Of a stretch of 64,000 bases of DNA, positions 1 through 8,263 are shown piece by piece. Where the stretch lies: positions 40,008 to 104,007 of the forward strand of contig NZ_CABVHJ010000015.1 in assembly GCF_902497745.1 (NCBI RefSeq), written 5' to 3'. The stretch is from Pseudomonas fluorescens. Its GTDB lineage: Bacteria; Pseudomonadota; Gammaproteobacteria; Pseudomonadales; Pseudomonadaceae. A program made the translations under genes and the position numbers. Each line of letters opens with the position of its first letter. Position 1 is the first letter of the stretch. The notes below the pieces were generated by a model. The model saw nothing but the letters and a program-made list of their open reading frames with translations. It made no database searches and was not told the origin of the DNA.

Positions 1-1231
1 CGTACAGGCAACTGCGCAAGCCGACGCCGGCCAGGGGCTGCATCGGTGCGAAGGGAATCGGCAGGGCTTGAGGATTGCCGTTACACAGGTAGTCGGCGAA
101 GGCTTTGCCGACTACGGTCCCGGTGGTAACGCCGCGACCGTTGTAGCCAGTGACGGCAACCAGTCCCGGCGCCGGTTCGAACAGACGCATGAGGTGATCG
201 GGCGTGAAAGCGATGCGCCCGGTCCAGGTGCATTCCCACTCGACGGGTTGCAGATTGGGGAAGTAATGCTGCTGCACGCGGTCGGCCCAGGCCTTGAGAA
301 ACCAGGTCGGTTTCTGATTGCCATTGCCGAGGCTGCCGAGCAATAACCGCCCTTCTTTGTCGCGACGGATGCTGCTCAGCACCTGCCGCGTATCCCATGA
401 CCCCTGCCCGCCCGGGAGAATTTCCTGCGCGGCGTCCTCGGTCAGCGGCACCGAAGCGACCTGATAGTAGTAACCGGGAAAGAAGTTGCGCTTGAGTTCG
501 GTCCAGTCACCTTCGGTGTAGGCGTTGGAGGCGATGACCACTTGCTCGGCCAGCACCGAACCGTGCTCGGTCTGCACCGACCAGTTCGAGCCCTGCCGCT
601 CGAGGCGAGTGACCGGCGAATGATCGAACATTTGCCCGCCGAGACCTTTCACCGCGTTGGCCAACCCGGTGACATAAGCCATCGGATTGAGCGTACCGGC
701 GCGGCGATCGAGCAAAGCCGCGGCGATTTTTTGCGTGCCGGTGGCTTGCTCGCACGCCTTGCCGGTGAGCAGTTCGACCGGGGCACCTCGGCGTTTCCAT
801 TGCTGTTCACGACTGCGCAGATCCGCCTCGCCCTTGGCGTTGTGCGCCATGTGCAGCGTGCCTTCGCGGCGTAACTGGCAATCGATGTTGTATTTATCCA
901 CAAGGCTGAACACCAGTGCTGGTGCGGCCCCGAGCATGCGATTGAGCTGACTGCCCACCGCTTCGCCGAAACCGGCTTCGATCTCGTCCGGCGGGATCCA
1001 CATGCCGGCGTTGACCAGACCGACGTTACGCCCGGAACCGCCGTGACCGGCGCGATGGGCCTCCAGCACGCAGACGCTTTTGCCTTTTTCCAACAGATGC
1101 AGCGCCGCCGACAACCCGGTGAACCCGGCGCCGATCACGCAGACATCGACGTTGACTTCGCCTTTGAGCGCGGTGTTATCCGGCCTTTGCGGCGTGAGCT
1201 TTTCCCACAGACATTCTTCGCGTAACGGCAT
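1..1231 (-). CDS. amaA: FAD-dependent oxidoreductase, probable L-pipecolate oxidase AmaA (3' end cut by window)
   Basis: About 410 codons are present; the reading frame is still open at the left edge, so roughly the last 20 residues of a 428-residue-class protein are missing. The N-terminus has the dinucleotide-binding motif VCVIGAGFTGLSAALHL at about residues 30-46, followed by a DAO-type FAD oxidoreductase fold (GHGGSGRNVGLVNAG; C-terminal VTGYNGRGVTTGTVVGKAFADY). The ATG at 1231 is preceded by a GGAG about 10 bases upstream. In Pseudomonas putida, AmaA oxidises L-pipecolate to piperideine-6-carboxylate and lies beside amaB, which is exactly the neighbour here. The general family could also be read as gamma-glutamylputrescine oxidoreductase (PuuB/OrdL type); the adjoining amaB and LysR gene favour AmaA. 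Confidence 0.75.
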   Translation of the reverse strand, partial: MPLREECLWEKLTPQRPDNTALKGEVNVDVCVIGAGFTGLSAALHLLEKGKSVCVLEAHRAGHGGSGRNVGLVNAGMWIPPDEIEAGFGEAVGSQLNRMLGAAPALVFSLVDKYNIDCQLRREGTLHMAHNAKGEADLRSREQQWKRRGAPVELLTGKACEQATGTQKIAAALLDRRAGTLNPMAYVTGLANAVKGLGGQMFDHSPVTRLERQGSNWSVQTEHGSVLAEQVVIASNAYTEGDWTELKRNFFPGYYYQVASVPLTEDAAQEILPGGQGSWDTRQVLSSIRRDKEGRLLLGSLGNGNQKPTWFLKAWADRVQQHYFPNLQPVEWECTWTGRIAFTPDHLMRLFEPAPGLVAVTGYNGRGVTTGTVVGKAFADYLCNGNPQALPIPFAPMQPLAGVGLRSCLY

Positions 1232-1272
1232 TGCCAGACTCCAACAGAAACCTGCCAAACACAGTGCTGATC

Positions 1273-1364
1273 CTGTGGGAGCGAGCCTGCTCGCGAAAGG
1301 GGCGTATCAGCCAACATCAATGTCGACTGACCCACCGTATTCGCGAGCAGGCTCGCTCCCACAG
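1273..1364. repeat. REPIN (paired inverted REP), C type, outer ends TGTGGG
   Basis: Two inverted copies of a 24-25 base REP flank a spacer of about 42 bases. The left copy reads TGTGGGAGCGAGCCTGCTCG and the right copy is its reverse complement. Each half holds the hairpin GCGAGC-CT-GCTCGC. It sits between amaB and amaA, where it may fold in the shared transcript. Confidence 0.9.
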
Positions 1365-1388
1365 GGAATCTCCATTTGACGGGAGCAC

Positions 1389-2879
1389 TCAGTCGAACGT
1401 GATGCCCTGCGCCAGCGGCAACTCCAGCGAATAATTCACGGTGTTGGTCTGACGGCGCATGTATGCGCGCCATGCATCCGAGCCGGACTCACGCCCGCCA
1501 CCGGTTTCTTTCTCGCCACCAAACGCACCGCCGATCTCGGCACCGCTCGGGCCGATGTTGACGTTGGCGATGCCACAGTCGCTGCCAACCGCCGACATGA
1601 ACTGCTCGGCTTCGCGCACGTCCGTGGTGAAGATGCACGATGACAGACCTTGCGGCACGGCGTTGTTCAGGCGCAGCGCTTCCTGGAAATCGCTGTAACC
1701 GACCACGTACAGAATCGGTGCGAAGGTTTCGCTGCAGACCACATCACTTTGCTCCGGCATTTCAACGATGGCCGGCGAGACGTAATAGGCGTTAGGGAAC
1801 TGATCTTCGAGCTGGCGCTTGCCACCAAACACCCGACCGCCCTCGCTCAACGCCTGCTCCAGCGCGTCCTGCATGTTTTCGAAGCTGTGCTTGTCGATCA
1901 GCGGACCGACCAGATTGCCTTCCAGCGGGTTACCAATGCGCACTTTCGAGTAGGCAGCCTTGAGACGCGTGACGATTTCTTCTTTCACCGACTCATGCGC
2001 GATCAGTCGGCGCAAGGTGGTGCAGCGCTGCCCGGCAGTGCCGACGGCGCTGAACAGAATTGCACGTACCGCCATGTCGAGATCGGCACTTGGGCCGAGG
2101 ATCATCGCGTTGTTACCGCCCAGTTCCAGAATGCTGCGAGCGAAACGAGCGGCGACTTTCGGCGCCACTTCGCGGCCCATGCGTGTGCTGCCGGTGGCGC
2201 TGATCAGCGCAACACGCGGGTCATCGACCAGCACTTCACCGGCATCGCGACCACCGATGATCACCTGGCACAGGTTCGCCGGGGCATCGTTGAAATTCTT
2301 CACTACACGGTCGAACAGCGCCTGACACGCCAACGCGGTCAGCGGAGTTTTCTCCGACGGTTTCCACACCACCGGGTTGCCGCAGACCAGCGCCAGCGTG
2401 GTGTTCCACGCCCACACTGCGACCGGAAAATTGAACGCGCTGATGACGCCGACCACGCCCAGTGGATGCCAGGTTTCACGCATGTGGTGGCCCGGACGCT
2501 CGGAGGCAATGGTCAAACCGTACAGCTGGCGGGACAGGCCGACGGCGAAATCGCAGATGTCGATCATCTCCTGCACTTCACCGAGACCTTCCTGAGTGAT
2601 TTTGCCCGCCTCCCAGGAAACCAGTTCGCCGAGGTCGGCTTTGTATTCACGCAACACTTCACCAAACTGACGCACCAGTTCGCCGCGACGCGGCGCCGGC
2701 ACCTTGCGCCATTGCTCGAACGCATGATCTGCGCGACTGATGTGCTGCTCGACTTCGGCCGGGCCTTCCCAGTTGACGGCGGCAATGCGGCTGCCGTCGA
2801 TCGGCGAATGCACCGGCACTTTGCCGTTCTGATACAAGGCCGGGTTCACACCTAGACGATCAAGCAATGCGGCAACCAT
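1389..2879 (-). CDS. amaB: Piperideine-6-carboxylate / alpha-aminoadipate semialdehyde dehydrogenase AmaB
   Basis: A 496-residue NAD(P)-dependent aldehyde dehydrogenase of the ALDH7 (antiquitin) class. It oxidises the semialdehyde form of piperideine-6-carboxylate to 2-aminoadipate in lysine/pipecolate catabolism. Visible hallmarks are the cofactor-site segment VGVISAFNFPVAVWAWN, the catalytic glutamate in LELGGNNA near residue 253 and the nucleophile cysteine in GTAGQRCTTLRR near residue 286. Full length for the family. The ATG at 2879 has GGAG seven bases upstream. It lies upstream of amaA on the same strand, separated by a REPIN, and is divergent from a LysR regulator, as in P. putida PP_5257-PP_5259 (recalled). 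Confidence 0.88.
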   Translation of the reverse strand: MVAALLDRLGVNPALYQNGKVPVHSPIDGSRIAAVNWEGPAEVEQHISRADHAFEQWRKVPAPRRGELVRQFGEVLREYKADLGELVSWEAGKITQEGLGEVQEMIDICDFAVGLSRQLYGLTIASERPGHHMRETWHPLGVVGVISAFNFPVAVWAWNTTLALVCGNPVVWKPSEKTPLTALACQALFDRVVKNFNDAPANLCQVIIGGRDAGEVLVDDPRVALISATGSTRMGREVAPKVAARFARSILELGGNNAMILGPSADLDMAVRAILFSAVGTAGQRCTTLRRLIAHESVKEEIVTRLKAAYSKVRIGNPLEGNLVGPLIDKHSFENMQDALEQALSEGGRVFGGKRQLEDQFPNAYYVSPAIVEMPEQSDVVCSETFAPILYVVGYSDFQEALRLNNAVPQGLSSCIFTTDVREAEQFMSAVGSDCGIANVNIGPSGAEIGGAFGGEKETGGGRESGSDAWRAYMRRQTNTVNYSLELPLAQGITFD

Positions 2880-2946
2880 GAGTCACTCCTCAAGCAAAAA
2901 ACTGAATGTGTGCGGCCGCTGTTTGCACGACCGAGCAGGCCTTTAG

Positions 2947-2960
2947 TTGTAGCGTCACAA
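2947..2960. promoter_or_regulatory. Candidate LysR operator in the amaB/lysR intergenic region
   Basis: TTGTAGCGTCACAA is a TTGT-N6-ACAA dyad in the 163-base gap between two divergent genes, about 70 bases upstream of amaB. Dyads of T-N11-A style are typical of LysR regulators; binding here is an inference. Confidence 0.35.
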
Positions 2961-3042
2961 TGGCAAGGCAACAAACGACCTTTACGCGAGATATCATTCC
3001 GTTTATTCATGCTGCGCTAGAAAGACAAGAAAAGGATCGGCC

Positions 3043-3942
3043 ATGCTGAACAAACGCCACTTGCCCTCGATCACCGCGTTGCAGTGCTTCGAGGCCGTGA
3101 CCCGGCACTTGAGTTTCACCCGCGCCGCCGAAGAACTGAACCTGACCCAGAGCGCGGTGAGCAAACAGGTCGCGCAGCTTGAAGTGCTGTTGCAGCATTT
3201 GTTGTTCCGTCGCGTACGTCGGCGTTTGCAGATGACCCCGGCCGGGGATTTGTACTTGGTTGAAGTACGAAAAATCCTCACCCAAGTGGAGATGTCGACG
3301 CATTACCTGCGTTCCTACGGCGGCGAAACCGAAGTCTTACGCGTATCGACGCCCTCGACCTTCGGCGCGCGCTGGCTGGTGCCGCGCCTGAAAGGCTGGC
3401 GGCTACGCCATCCTTCGATCCATCTGGATTTGTGCAACGAGCAGGAAGCCGATGATCTGCTGCAAGGGCGCAGTGATCTGGCGTTCTACTTCGGTCAGGG
3501 TTCACGGCCAGGGACTGAATGCCTGAAGCTGTTCGGCGAAGAGCTTGTTCCAGTTTGTGCACCGGGCAGCTTGCCGGACACACCGTTCACTGATCCGACG
3601 CAACTCACCGATCTGGTGCTGCTGCAAAATGCCTCGCGCCCACAAGCGTGGCACGACTGGTTCGACAGTCAGGGCTACCAGACCGAACACAGCTACCACG
3701 GGCCGCGTTTCGAAACCTTTTATATGTGCATCCGCGCCGCGCAAGTCGGCTGTGGCGTGGCGTTGTTGCCGCGATTTCTGGTGGAAGAGGAATTGGCCGA
3801 CGGCAAATTGGTCATTCCCTTTGAGCATGCCATGCCCAGCACTGATGCCTATTACCTGGCGTATCCAGAGCATGCGGCGGAAGTGCCGAAGGTGCGCGAC
3901 TTTGTGAAATGGATGCTGGAGCAGATCGATAGCCCCGCATGA
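3043..3942 (+). CDS. LysR-family transcriptional regulator next to amaAB
   Basis: A 299-residue LysR regulator. The N-terminal winged helix-turn-helix spans about residues 5-65 (LQCFEAVTRHLSFTRAAEEL followed by LTQSAVSKQVAQLE), then a periplasmic-binding-like effector domain (RVSTPSTFGARWLVPRL onward). An AAGGA lies about ten bases before the ATG. It is divergent from amaB, the classical arrangement for a LysR protein controlling its neighbour, so a role in lysine or pipecolate catabolism is likely but not shown. The effector domain resembles the GcvA-like subgroup (ARWLVPRL; cysteine-poor), whose members often sense amino acids. Confidence 0.85.
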   Translation: MLNKRHLPSITALQCFEAVTRHLSFTRAAEELNLTQSAVSKQVAQLEVLLQHLLFRRVRRRLQMTPAGDLYLVEVRKILTQVEMSTHYLRSYGGETEVLRVSTPSTFGARWLVPRLKGWRLRHPSIHLDLCNEQEADDLLQGRSDLAFYFGQGSRPGTECLKLFGEELVPVCAPGSLPDTPFTDPTQLTDLVLLQNASRPQAWHDWFDSQGYQTEHSYHGPRFETFYMCIRAAQVGCGVALLPRFLVEEELADGKLVIPFEHAMPSTDAYYLAYPEHAAEVPKVRDFVKWMLEQIDSPA

Positions 3943-3956
3943 GCTGCCTTGACCCC

Positions 3957-4047
3957 CTGTGGGAGCGAGCTTGCTCGCGAAGAGGCCGACACATTCAATA
4001 TTAATGTCAGCTGCAATGACGCCTTCGCGAGCAAGCTCGCTCCCACA
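3957..4047. repeat. REPIN, T type, outer ends TGTGGG
   Basis: Inverted REP pair between the LysR gene and pncB. Both halves carry T at the variable loop position (GCGAGC-TT-GCTCGC and its complement). Spacer about 40 bases. Confidence 0.9.
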
Positions 4048-4157
4048 ATGGATCTGATGCGTTGTCAAAAAATGCTGGCAATCCCCACCGCTGATATGCG
4101 CCACTAGCGCCATTGTTTAAGACCGCGCACAGGCGCGGCGCACCTGGAGACCCCGTT

Positions 4158-5381
4158 ATGAGCGAGAGTGTGTTTGCCGATCGCATCGTGCAGAACCTGC
4201 TCGACACCGACTTCTACAAACTGACGATGATGCAGGCGGTGCTGCACAACTACCCCAACGTCGAAGTCGAATGGGAGTTCCGTTGCCGTAACAGCGAGGA
4301 TCTGCGCCCGTATCTGGCCGAGATCCGTTTTCAGATCGAGCGTCTGGCCGAGCTGAGCCTGAGCGCCGATCAACTGAGTTTTCTTGAGCGGATCAGCTTC
4401 CTCAAACCGGACTTCCTGCGTTTCCTCGGGCTGTTCCGCTTCAACTTGCGCTATGTGCACACCGGTATCGAAAACGGCGAGTTGTTCATCCGCCTGCGTG
4501 GACCATGGCTGCACGTAATCCTCTACGAAGTGCCGTTGCTGGCGATCGTCAGCGAAGTACGCAACCGCTATCGCTACCGCGAAACCGCACTTGAACAGGC
4601 GCGCGAGCAGCTCTACCGCAAATTTGACTGGCTGACCGCCAATGCCTCGGCCGACGAGCTGTCGCAACTGCAGGTCGCCGATTTCGGCACCCGCCGCCGC
4701 TTTTCGTACGGCGTGCAGGCAGAAGTGGTGAACGTGCTCAAACACGACTTCCCCGGACGTTTTGTCGGCACCAGCAACGTGCACCTGTCCCGTGAGCTGG
4801 ACATGAAACCGCTGGGGACCATGGCCCATGAATGGATCATGGCCCATCAACAACTCGGTCCACGGCTGATCGACAGCCAGATCGCCGCGCTGGATTGCTG
4901 GGTCCGCGAGTACCGTGGTCTGCTGGGCATCGCGCTCACCGACTGCATCACCACCGATGCATTCCTCGGCGACTTCGATCTGTTCTTCGCCAAGCTGTTT
5001 GACGGCCTGCGCCACGATTCCGGCGACCCTGTGGTGTGGGGCGAAAAATGCATCGCCCACTATCACAGGCTTGGCATCGACCCGATGAGCAAGACCCTGG
5101 TGTTCTCCGACAGCCTGACCCTGCCCAAGTCGCTGGAGATCTTCCGCGCGCTGCACGGTCGGATCAACGTCAGCTTCGGCATCGGTACCAACCTCACCTG
5201 TGACATTCCGGGTGTCGAACCGATGAGCATCGTGCTTAAAATGACCGCCTGCAACGGCCAACCGGTGGCGAAGATCTCCGACGAGCCAGGCAAGTCCCAC
5301 TGCAAAGACCCGAATTTCGTCGCCTACTTGCGACACGTGTTCCAGGTTCCTGCCGATTCCCGTCTATCTAGCAAGGAGTGA
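4158..5381 (+). CDS. pncB: Nicotinate phosphoribosyltransferase
   Basis: A 407-residue enzyme that makes nicotinate mononucleotide from nicotinate and PRPP with ATP hydrolysis, the entry step of the Preiss-Handler NAD salvage route. The N-terminal signature LLDTDFYKLTMMQAVLHNYP and the central GTSNVHLSRELDMKPLGTMAHEW, whose His lies at the family's phosphorylated histidine site, are clear. A reading frame runs upstream to 4113, but the ATG at 4158 has a GGAGA eight bases before it and gives the family N-terminus. nadE follows after only four bases, so the two genes form a salvage operon. Confidence 0.95.
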   Translation: MSESVFADRIVQNLLDTDFYKLTMMQAVLHNYPNVEVEWEFRCRNSEDLRPYLAEIRFQIERLAELSLSADQLSFLERISFLKPDFLRFLGLFRFNLRYVHTGIENGELFIRLRGPWLHVILYEVPLLAIVSEVRNRYRYRETALEQAREQLYRKFDWLTANASADELSQLQVADFGTRRRFSYGVQAEVVNVLKHDFPGRFVGTSNVHLSRELDMKPLGTMAHEWIMAHQQLGPRLIDSQIAALDCWVREYRGLLGIALTDCITTDAFLGDFDLFFAKLFDGLRHDSGDPVVWGEKCIAHYHRLGIDPMSKTLVFSDSLTLPKSLEIFRALHGRINVSFGIGTNLTCDIPGVEPMSIVLKMTACNGQPVAKISDEPGKSHCKDPNFVAYLRHVFQVPADSRLSSKE

Positions 5382-5385
5382 ATTC

Positions 5386-6213
5386 ATGCAAGCCGTACAG
5401 CGTGAGATTGCTGAACAGCTCAAGGTGCAACCGCCGTTCGCCGACTACCAGGCTCTGCAGGCCGAAGTCGCCCGGCGCATTGCCTTTATTCAGGATTGTC
5501 TGGTCAACTCCGGGCTCAAGACGCTGGTGCTGGGCATCAGCGGCGGCGTCGATTCGCTGACCGCCGGCCTGTTGGCCCAGCGTGCGATGCGTGAGCTGCG
5601 CGACCAGACCGGCGACAACAGCTACAAATTCATCGCCGTGCGCCTGCCGTACGAAACCCAGTTCGACGAGCACGACGCCCAGGCCTCGGTGGATTTCATC
5701 GCTCCGGACGAACGTCACACGGTCAACATCGGCCCAGCGGTGAAATCGCTGGCCAGTGAAGTGGCGGCGTTTGAAGGCAAGCACGCGGTGTCGGTGGACT
5801 TTGTGCTCGGCAATACCAAGGCACGCATGCGCATGGTCGCGCAGTACACCATCGCCGGCGCGGCGCATGGTCTGGTGATCGGCACCGATCATGCGGCGGA
5901 AGCGGTGATGGGTTTCTTCACCAAGTTCGGTGACGGCGCCTGCGATCTGGCACCGCTCAGCGGTCTGGTGAAGAATCAGGTGCGGGCGATTGCGCGCAGC
6001 TTTGGTGCGCCGGAGTCGCTGGTCGAGAAAGTGCCAACGGCGGACCTTGAGGATTTATCGCCGGGCAAACCGGACGAAGCCTCGCACGGCGTGACCTACG
6101 CCGAGATCGATGCGTTTCTGCACGGCGAGCCGGTGCGTCAGGAAGCGTTCGACATTATCGTCGCGACCTACAACAAGACCCATCACAAACGCGTGATGCC
6201 GTTTGCGCCGTAA
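5386..6213 (+). CDS. nadE: NH3-dependent NAD+ synthetase
   Basis: A 275-residue N-type ATP pyrophosphatase that amidates nicotinate adenine dinucleotide to NAD+ with ammonia. The P-loop LGISGGVDSLTAGLL lies near residues 46-60; the GTDHAAEAVMGFFTKFGDG segment and the LVEKVPTADLEDLSPGKPDE loop are those of bacterial NadE. There is no glutaminase domain, so ammonia is the nitrogen donor. The start is set by AAGGAG eight bases upstream. It lies in an operon with pncB and is followed by a strong intrinsic terminator. Confidence 0.96.
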   Translation: MQAVQREIAEQLKVQPPFADYQALQAEVARRIAFIQDCLVNSGLKTLVLGISGGVDSLTAGLLAQRAMRELRDQTGDNSYKFIAVRLPYETQFDEHDAQASVDFIAPDERHTVNIGPAVKSLASEVAAFEGKHAVSVDFVLGNTKARMRMVAQYTIAGAAHGLVIGTDHAAEAVMGFFTKFGDGACDLAPLSGLVKNQVRAIARSFGAPESLVEKVPTADLEDLSPGKPDEASHGVTYAEIDAFLHGEPVRQEAFDIIVATYNKTHHKRVMPFAP

Positions 6214-6228
6214 GCGCGGATGGAATGA

Positions 6229-6264
6229 AAAAGCCCGCTGAGGAGTGATCCTCAGCGGGCTTTT
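6229..6264 (+). terminator. Intrinsic terminator of pncB-nadE
   Basis: A perfect stem of about 14 base pairs (AAGCCCGCTGAGGA paired with TCCTCAGCGGGCTT, GTGA loop) is followed by a T-rich stretch, 17 bases after the nadE stop. Confidence 0.92.
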
Positions 6265-6299
6265 CTTTGGCCCAGACATCGGTTGATGCTGATGGCCCC

Positions 6300-6388
6300 T
6301 TCGCGAGCAAGCTCGCTCCCACATGTTTCGCTGTCGGACACAGTATTTGTGAACAACTGAAACCTGTGGGAGCGAGCTTGCTCGCGAA
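6300..6388. repeat. REPIN, T type, opposite polarity
   Basis: Inverted REP pair with TTCGCG at the outer ends and TGTGGG facing inward, the reverse arrangement of the copies at 1273, 3957, 8161 and 31807. Both halves are T type. It lies between the convergent nadE and azu genes. Confidence 0.88.
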
Positions 6389-6411
6389 GAACGATGACGC
6401 GATTGGCCTGC

Positions 6412-6855
6412 TTACTTAACGGAAATCGTGCCTTTCATCATCGAGATGTGCCCAGGGAACGAGCAGAAGAAGCCGTAGCCACCGTCAGCAATCTTCGCTA
6501 CGTCAAAGGTCAGCGAGTCGGTTTCCTTGGCGCCGATGATCTTGGTGTGAGCGATGATGCGCGCGTCACCTTCCGGCAGGTAGTTCTTGTCGATACCGGC
6601 GGCCAGGCCAGCGGTAGCGATTGGCTGCATGTCAGCTTCTTTGCTGATCACCAGGTTATGGCCCATGACGTTCTTCGGCAGATTGCCGGAGTGGGTCAGT
6701 TCGACGGTGAAAGTCTTGCAGCTCTTGTCGATCACGATTTCCTTGGTGTTGAAGGACATCTGATCGGTGGAGTCAACGGTGGTTTTGCACTCGGCAGCCA
6801 TCAATTGGCTGCTGGCCAGCGCCAGCAGGGATACCGCAACAACTTTGGAAAACAT
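6412..6855 (-). CDS. azu: Azurin, periplasmic blue copper protein
   Basis: A 147-residue precursor with a signal peptide of about 19 residues (MFSKVVAVSLLALASSQLMA, cut before AECKTT) and a mature part of 128 residues, the canonical azurin length. The copper ligands are visible: His in NVMGHN, and Cys, His and Met in FFCSFPGHISMMKG; the structural disulfide cysteines are in AECKT and DKSCK. Azurin carries single electrons in the periplasm, classically linked to denitrification and stress. The frame runs further upstream, but the signal peptide fixes the ATG at 6855, which has GGAG just before it. A candidate ANR site lies 73 bases upstream. Confidence 0.95.
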   Translation of the reverse strand: MFSKVVAVSLLALASSQLMAAECKTTVDSTDQMSFNTKEIVIDKSCKTFTVELTHSGNLPKNVMGHNLVISKEADMQPIATAGLAAGIDKNYLPEGDARIIAHTKIIGAKETDSLTFDVAKIADGGYGFFCSFPGHISMMKGTISVK

Positions 6856-6927
6856 GGTGAATCTCCAAGGCAGGGTTAACAAAAACACGAATGGTGGAAA
6901 GACTGCCTGAAATCTTCGCAAGTTCCT

Positions 6928-6941
6928 ATGACTTGAGTCAA
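6928..6941 (-). promoter_or_regulatory. Candidate ANR/FNR box upstream of azu
   Basis: On the minus strand TTGACTCAAGTCAT resembles the ANR/FNR consensus TTGAT-N4-ATCAA, matching seven of its ten fixed bases, about 73 bases before the azurin start. ANR control of azu is established in P. aeruginosa; use of this site here is inferred. Confidence 0.5.
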
Positions 6942-7047
6942 AAATTGTATACAACTTTCAGGCTATGACACTCATCGAGACAATCTAACGGCCAGAATTC
7001 CGGGCCCGGCCTATGATCGGCGCATCTACTGAGACGGAGTGCCTGTG

Positions 7048-7137
7048 ATGTTCTTTAACGGTCTGTTGTGCAGTTTGCTCGCCGCCTACGCCTGTGGCGC
7101 CAGCGGTACCTTTGAATCACCGGAACGCGAAGTTTAG
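7048..7137 (+). CDS. Possible 29-residue hydrophobic small protein
   Basis: An ATG with GGAG about nine bases upstream opens a 29-codon frame: MFFNGLLCSLLAAYACGAS, then a short polar tail ending in PEREV and TAG. The N-terminal half is hydrophobic, and the C after AAYA recalls, but does not match well, a lipoprotein box. It lies 58 bases before the LOG-family gene on the same strand and could be co-transcribed with it or be a leader. I do not recognise it; it may be chance. Confidence 0.35.
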   Translation: MFFNGLLCSLLAAYACGASGTFESPEREV

Positions 7138-7195
7138 CCCTTGGATCAAGGCGTGCCAGCCATTACCCTGTGACGGATTGACCCAGGAGGAAGGC

Positions 7196-7783
7196 ATGTC
7201 TCTGAAATCCGTTTGTGTATTTTGCGGTGCCAATGCGGGCACTGATCCGGCTTACACCGAAGCCGCCATTGCCCTTGGCCGGGCCTTGGCTGAACGCAAG
7301 TTGACCCTGGTCTACGGCGGTGGTGCTGTGGGTCTGATGGGCATTGTCGCCGACGCGGCGCTGGCCGCTGGGGGTGAAGTGATCGGCATCATTCCGCAGA
7401 GCCTGATGGACAAGGAAATCGGCCACAAAAGCCTGACACGCCTGGAAGTGGTCGACGGCATGCACGCGCGCAAGGCGCGTATGGCTGAACTGAGCGATGC
7501 GTTCATCGCCTTGCCCGGCGGCCTCGGTACGCTGGAAGAGCTGTTCGAAGTCTGGACCTGGGGCCAGCTCGGCTACCACGGCAAGCCGTTGGGTTTGCTG
7601 GAAGTGAACGGTTTTTACAGCAAACTCACCGCATTTCTCGATCATATCGTCGGCGAAGGCTTCGTTCGCGCGCCACACCGTGACATGCTGCAAGTGAGCG
7701 AATCGCCGCAAACACTGCTCGATGCCCTGGATAACTGGAAGCCAACCGTCGCGCCAAAATGGGTTGACCAAAAACCCGGCTAA
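7196..7783 (+). CDS. LOG family nucleoside 5'-monophosphate phosphoribohydrolase (TIGR00730)
   Basis: A 195-residue Rossmann-fold protein of the LOG (LONELY GUY) family. The hallmark PGGLGTLEELFE lies near residues 109-120, with the preceding FCGANAG and VYGGGAVGLMG nucleotide-binding loops; these give the family's cytokinin riboside monophosphate hydrolase active site. In bacteria these enzymes cleave N6-substituted AMP or AMP-like nucleotides; the physiological substrate here is unknown. The frame is open further upstream, but AGGAGGAAGGC directly before the ATG at 7196 sets the start. Confidence 0.88.
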   Translation: MSLKSVCVFCGANAGTDPAYTEAAIALGRALAERKLTLVYGGGAVGLMGIVADAALAAGGEVIGIIPQSLMDKEIGHKSLTRLEVVDGMHARKARMAELSDAFIALPGGLGTLEELFEVWTWGQLGYHGKPLGLLEVNGFYSKLTAFLDHIVGEGFVRAPHRDMLQVSESPQTLLDALDNWKPTVAPKWVDQKPG

Positions 7784-7851
7784 CCACGAGGCACCGATAC
7801 AGGGCAGAATATGCGCCGCTCAACCTCACCTTCGACCCAAGAGGATCGCCC

Positions 7852-8049
7852 ATGGCCAAACCCAATTACTCCTTCGCCAAACGTCAACGAGACCTGGCAA
7901 AGGAACAGAAGAAAGAGGAAAAGCTTCAGCGCAAGAAACAAACCGCTGAAGAAGCGGCACTGAACCCTGAGGGTGAAGTGGCAACGGAAGATGATGTTGA
8001 TGCAACCGAAGCGACTGAAACACCGAAAGATCAGGCGCCCGACGCCTGA
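7852..8049 (+). CDS. Small highly charged conserved-type hypothetical protein
   Basis: A 65-residue protein. Its N-terminal half is strongly basic and probably helical (SFAKRQRDLAKEQKKEEKLQRKK) and its C-terminal half is acidic and low-complexity (EDDVDATEATETPKDQAPD). An AAGAGGA lies seven bases before the ATG. Small proteins of this style are common in Pseudomonas genomes and have no assigned role. It follows the LOG gene by 68 bases and may share its transcript. The basic-acidic split would suit a nucleic-acid or chaperone-like binder, which is speculation. Confidence 0.7.
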   Translation: MAKPNYSFAKRQRDLAKEQKKEEKLQRKKQTAEEAALNPEGEVATEDDVDATEATETPKDQAPDA

Positions 8050-8160
8050 ACCCCACCGGGTTTGATCACCGAATCAGACCCTGCGGATTTGTGACGGGGC
8101 TGGCGGTTTCACTGCCGGCCCTCACAGCCTTCCCCCTTCCCAAGCACACCCAAATTCCCA

Positions 8161-8251
8161 TGTGGGAGCGAGCCTGCTCGCGAAGGCGGTGCATTTAGCC
8201 ACATATGAACTGACTGACCTGACGCTTTCGCGAGCAGGCTCGCTCCCACAG
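8161..8251. repeat. REPIN, C type, outer ends TGTGGG
   Basis: Inverted REP pair between the small charged protein gene and the convergent transglutaminase gene. Both halves carry C at the variable loop position. Confidence 0.9.
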
Positions 8252-8263
8252 TTTTGATCGGCG

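Noticed and set aside
1273..1364. Inverted repeats considered as CRISPR repeats
   Set aside because: They are paired inverted copies at scattered sites, not regularly spaced direct repeats; no cas genes are present.
4104..5336. 410-codon minus-strand open frame opposite pncB
   Set aside because: Shadow of pncB, which has strong family motifs and a ribosome-binding site.
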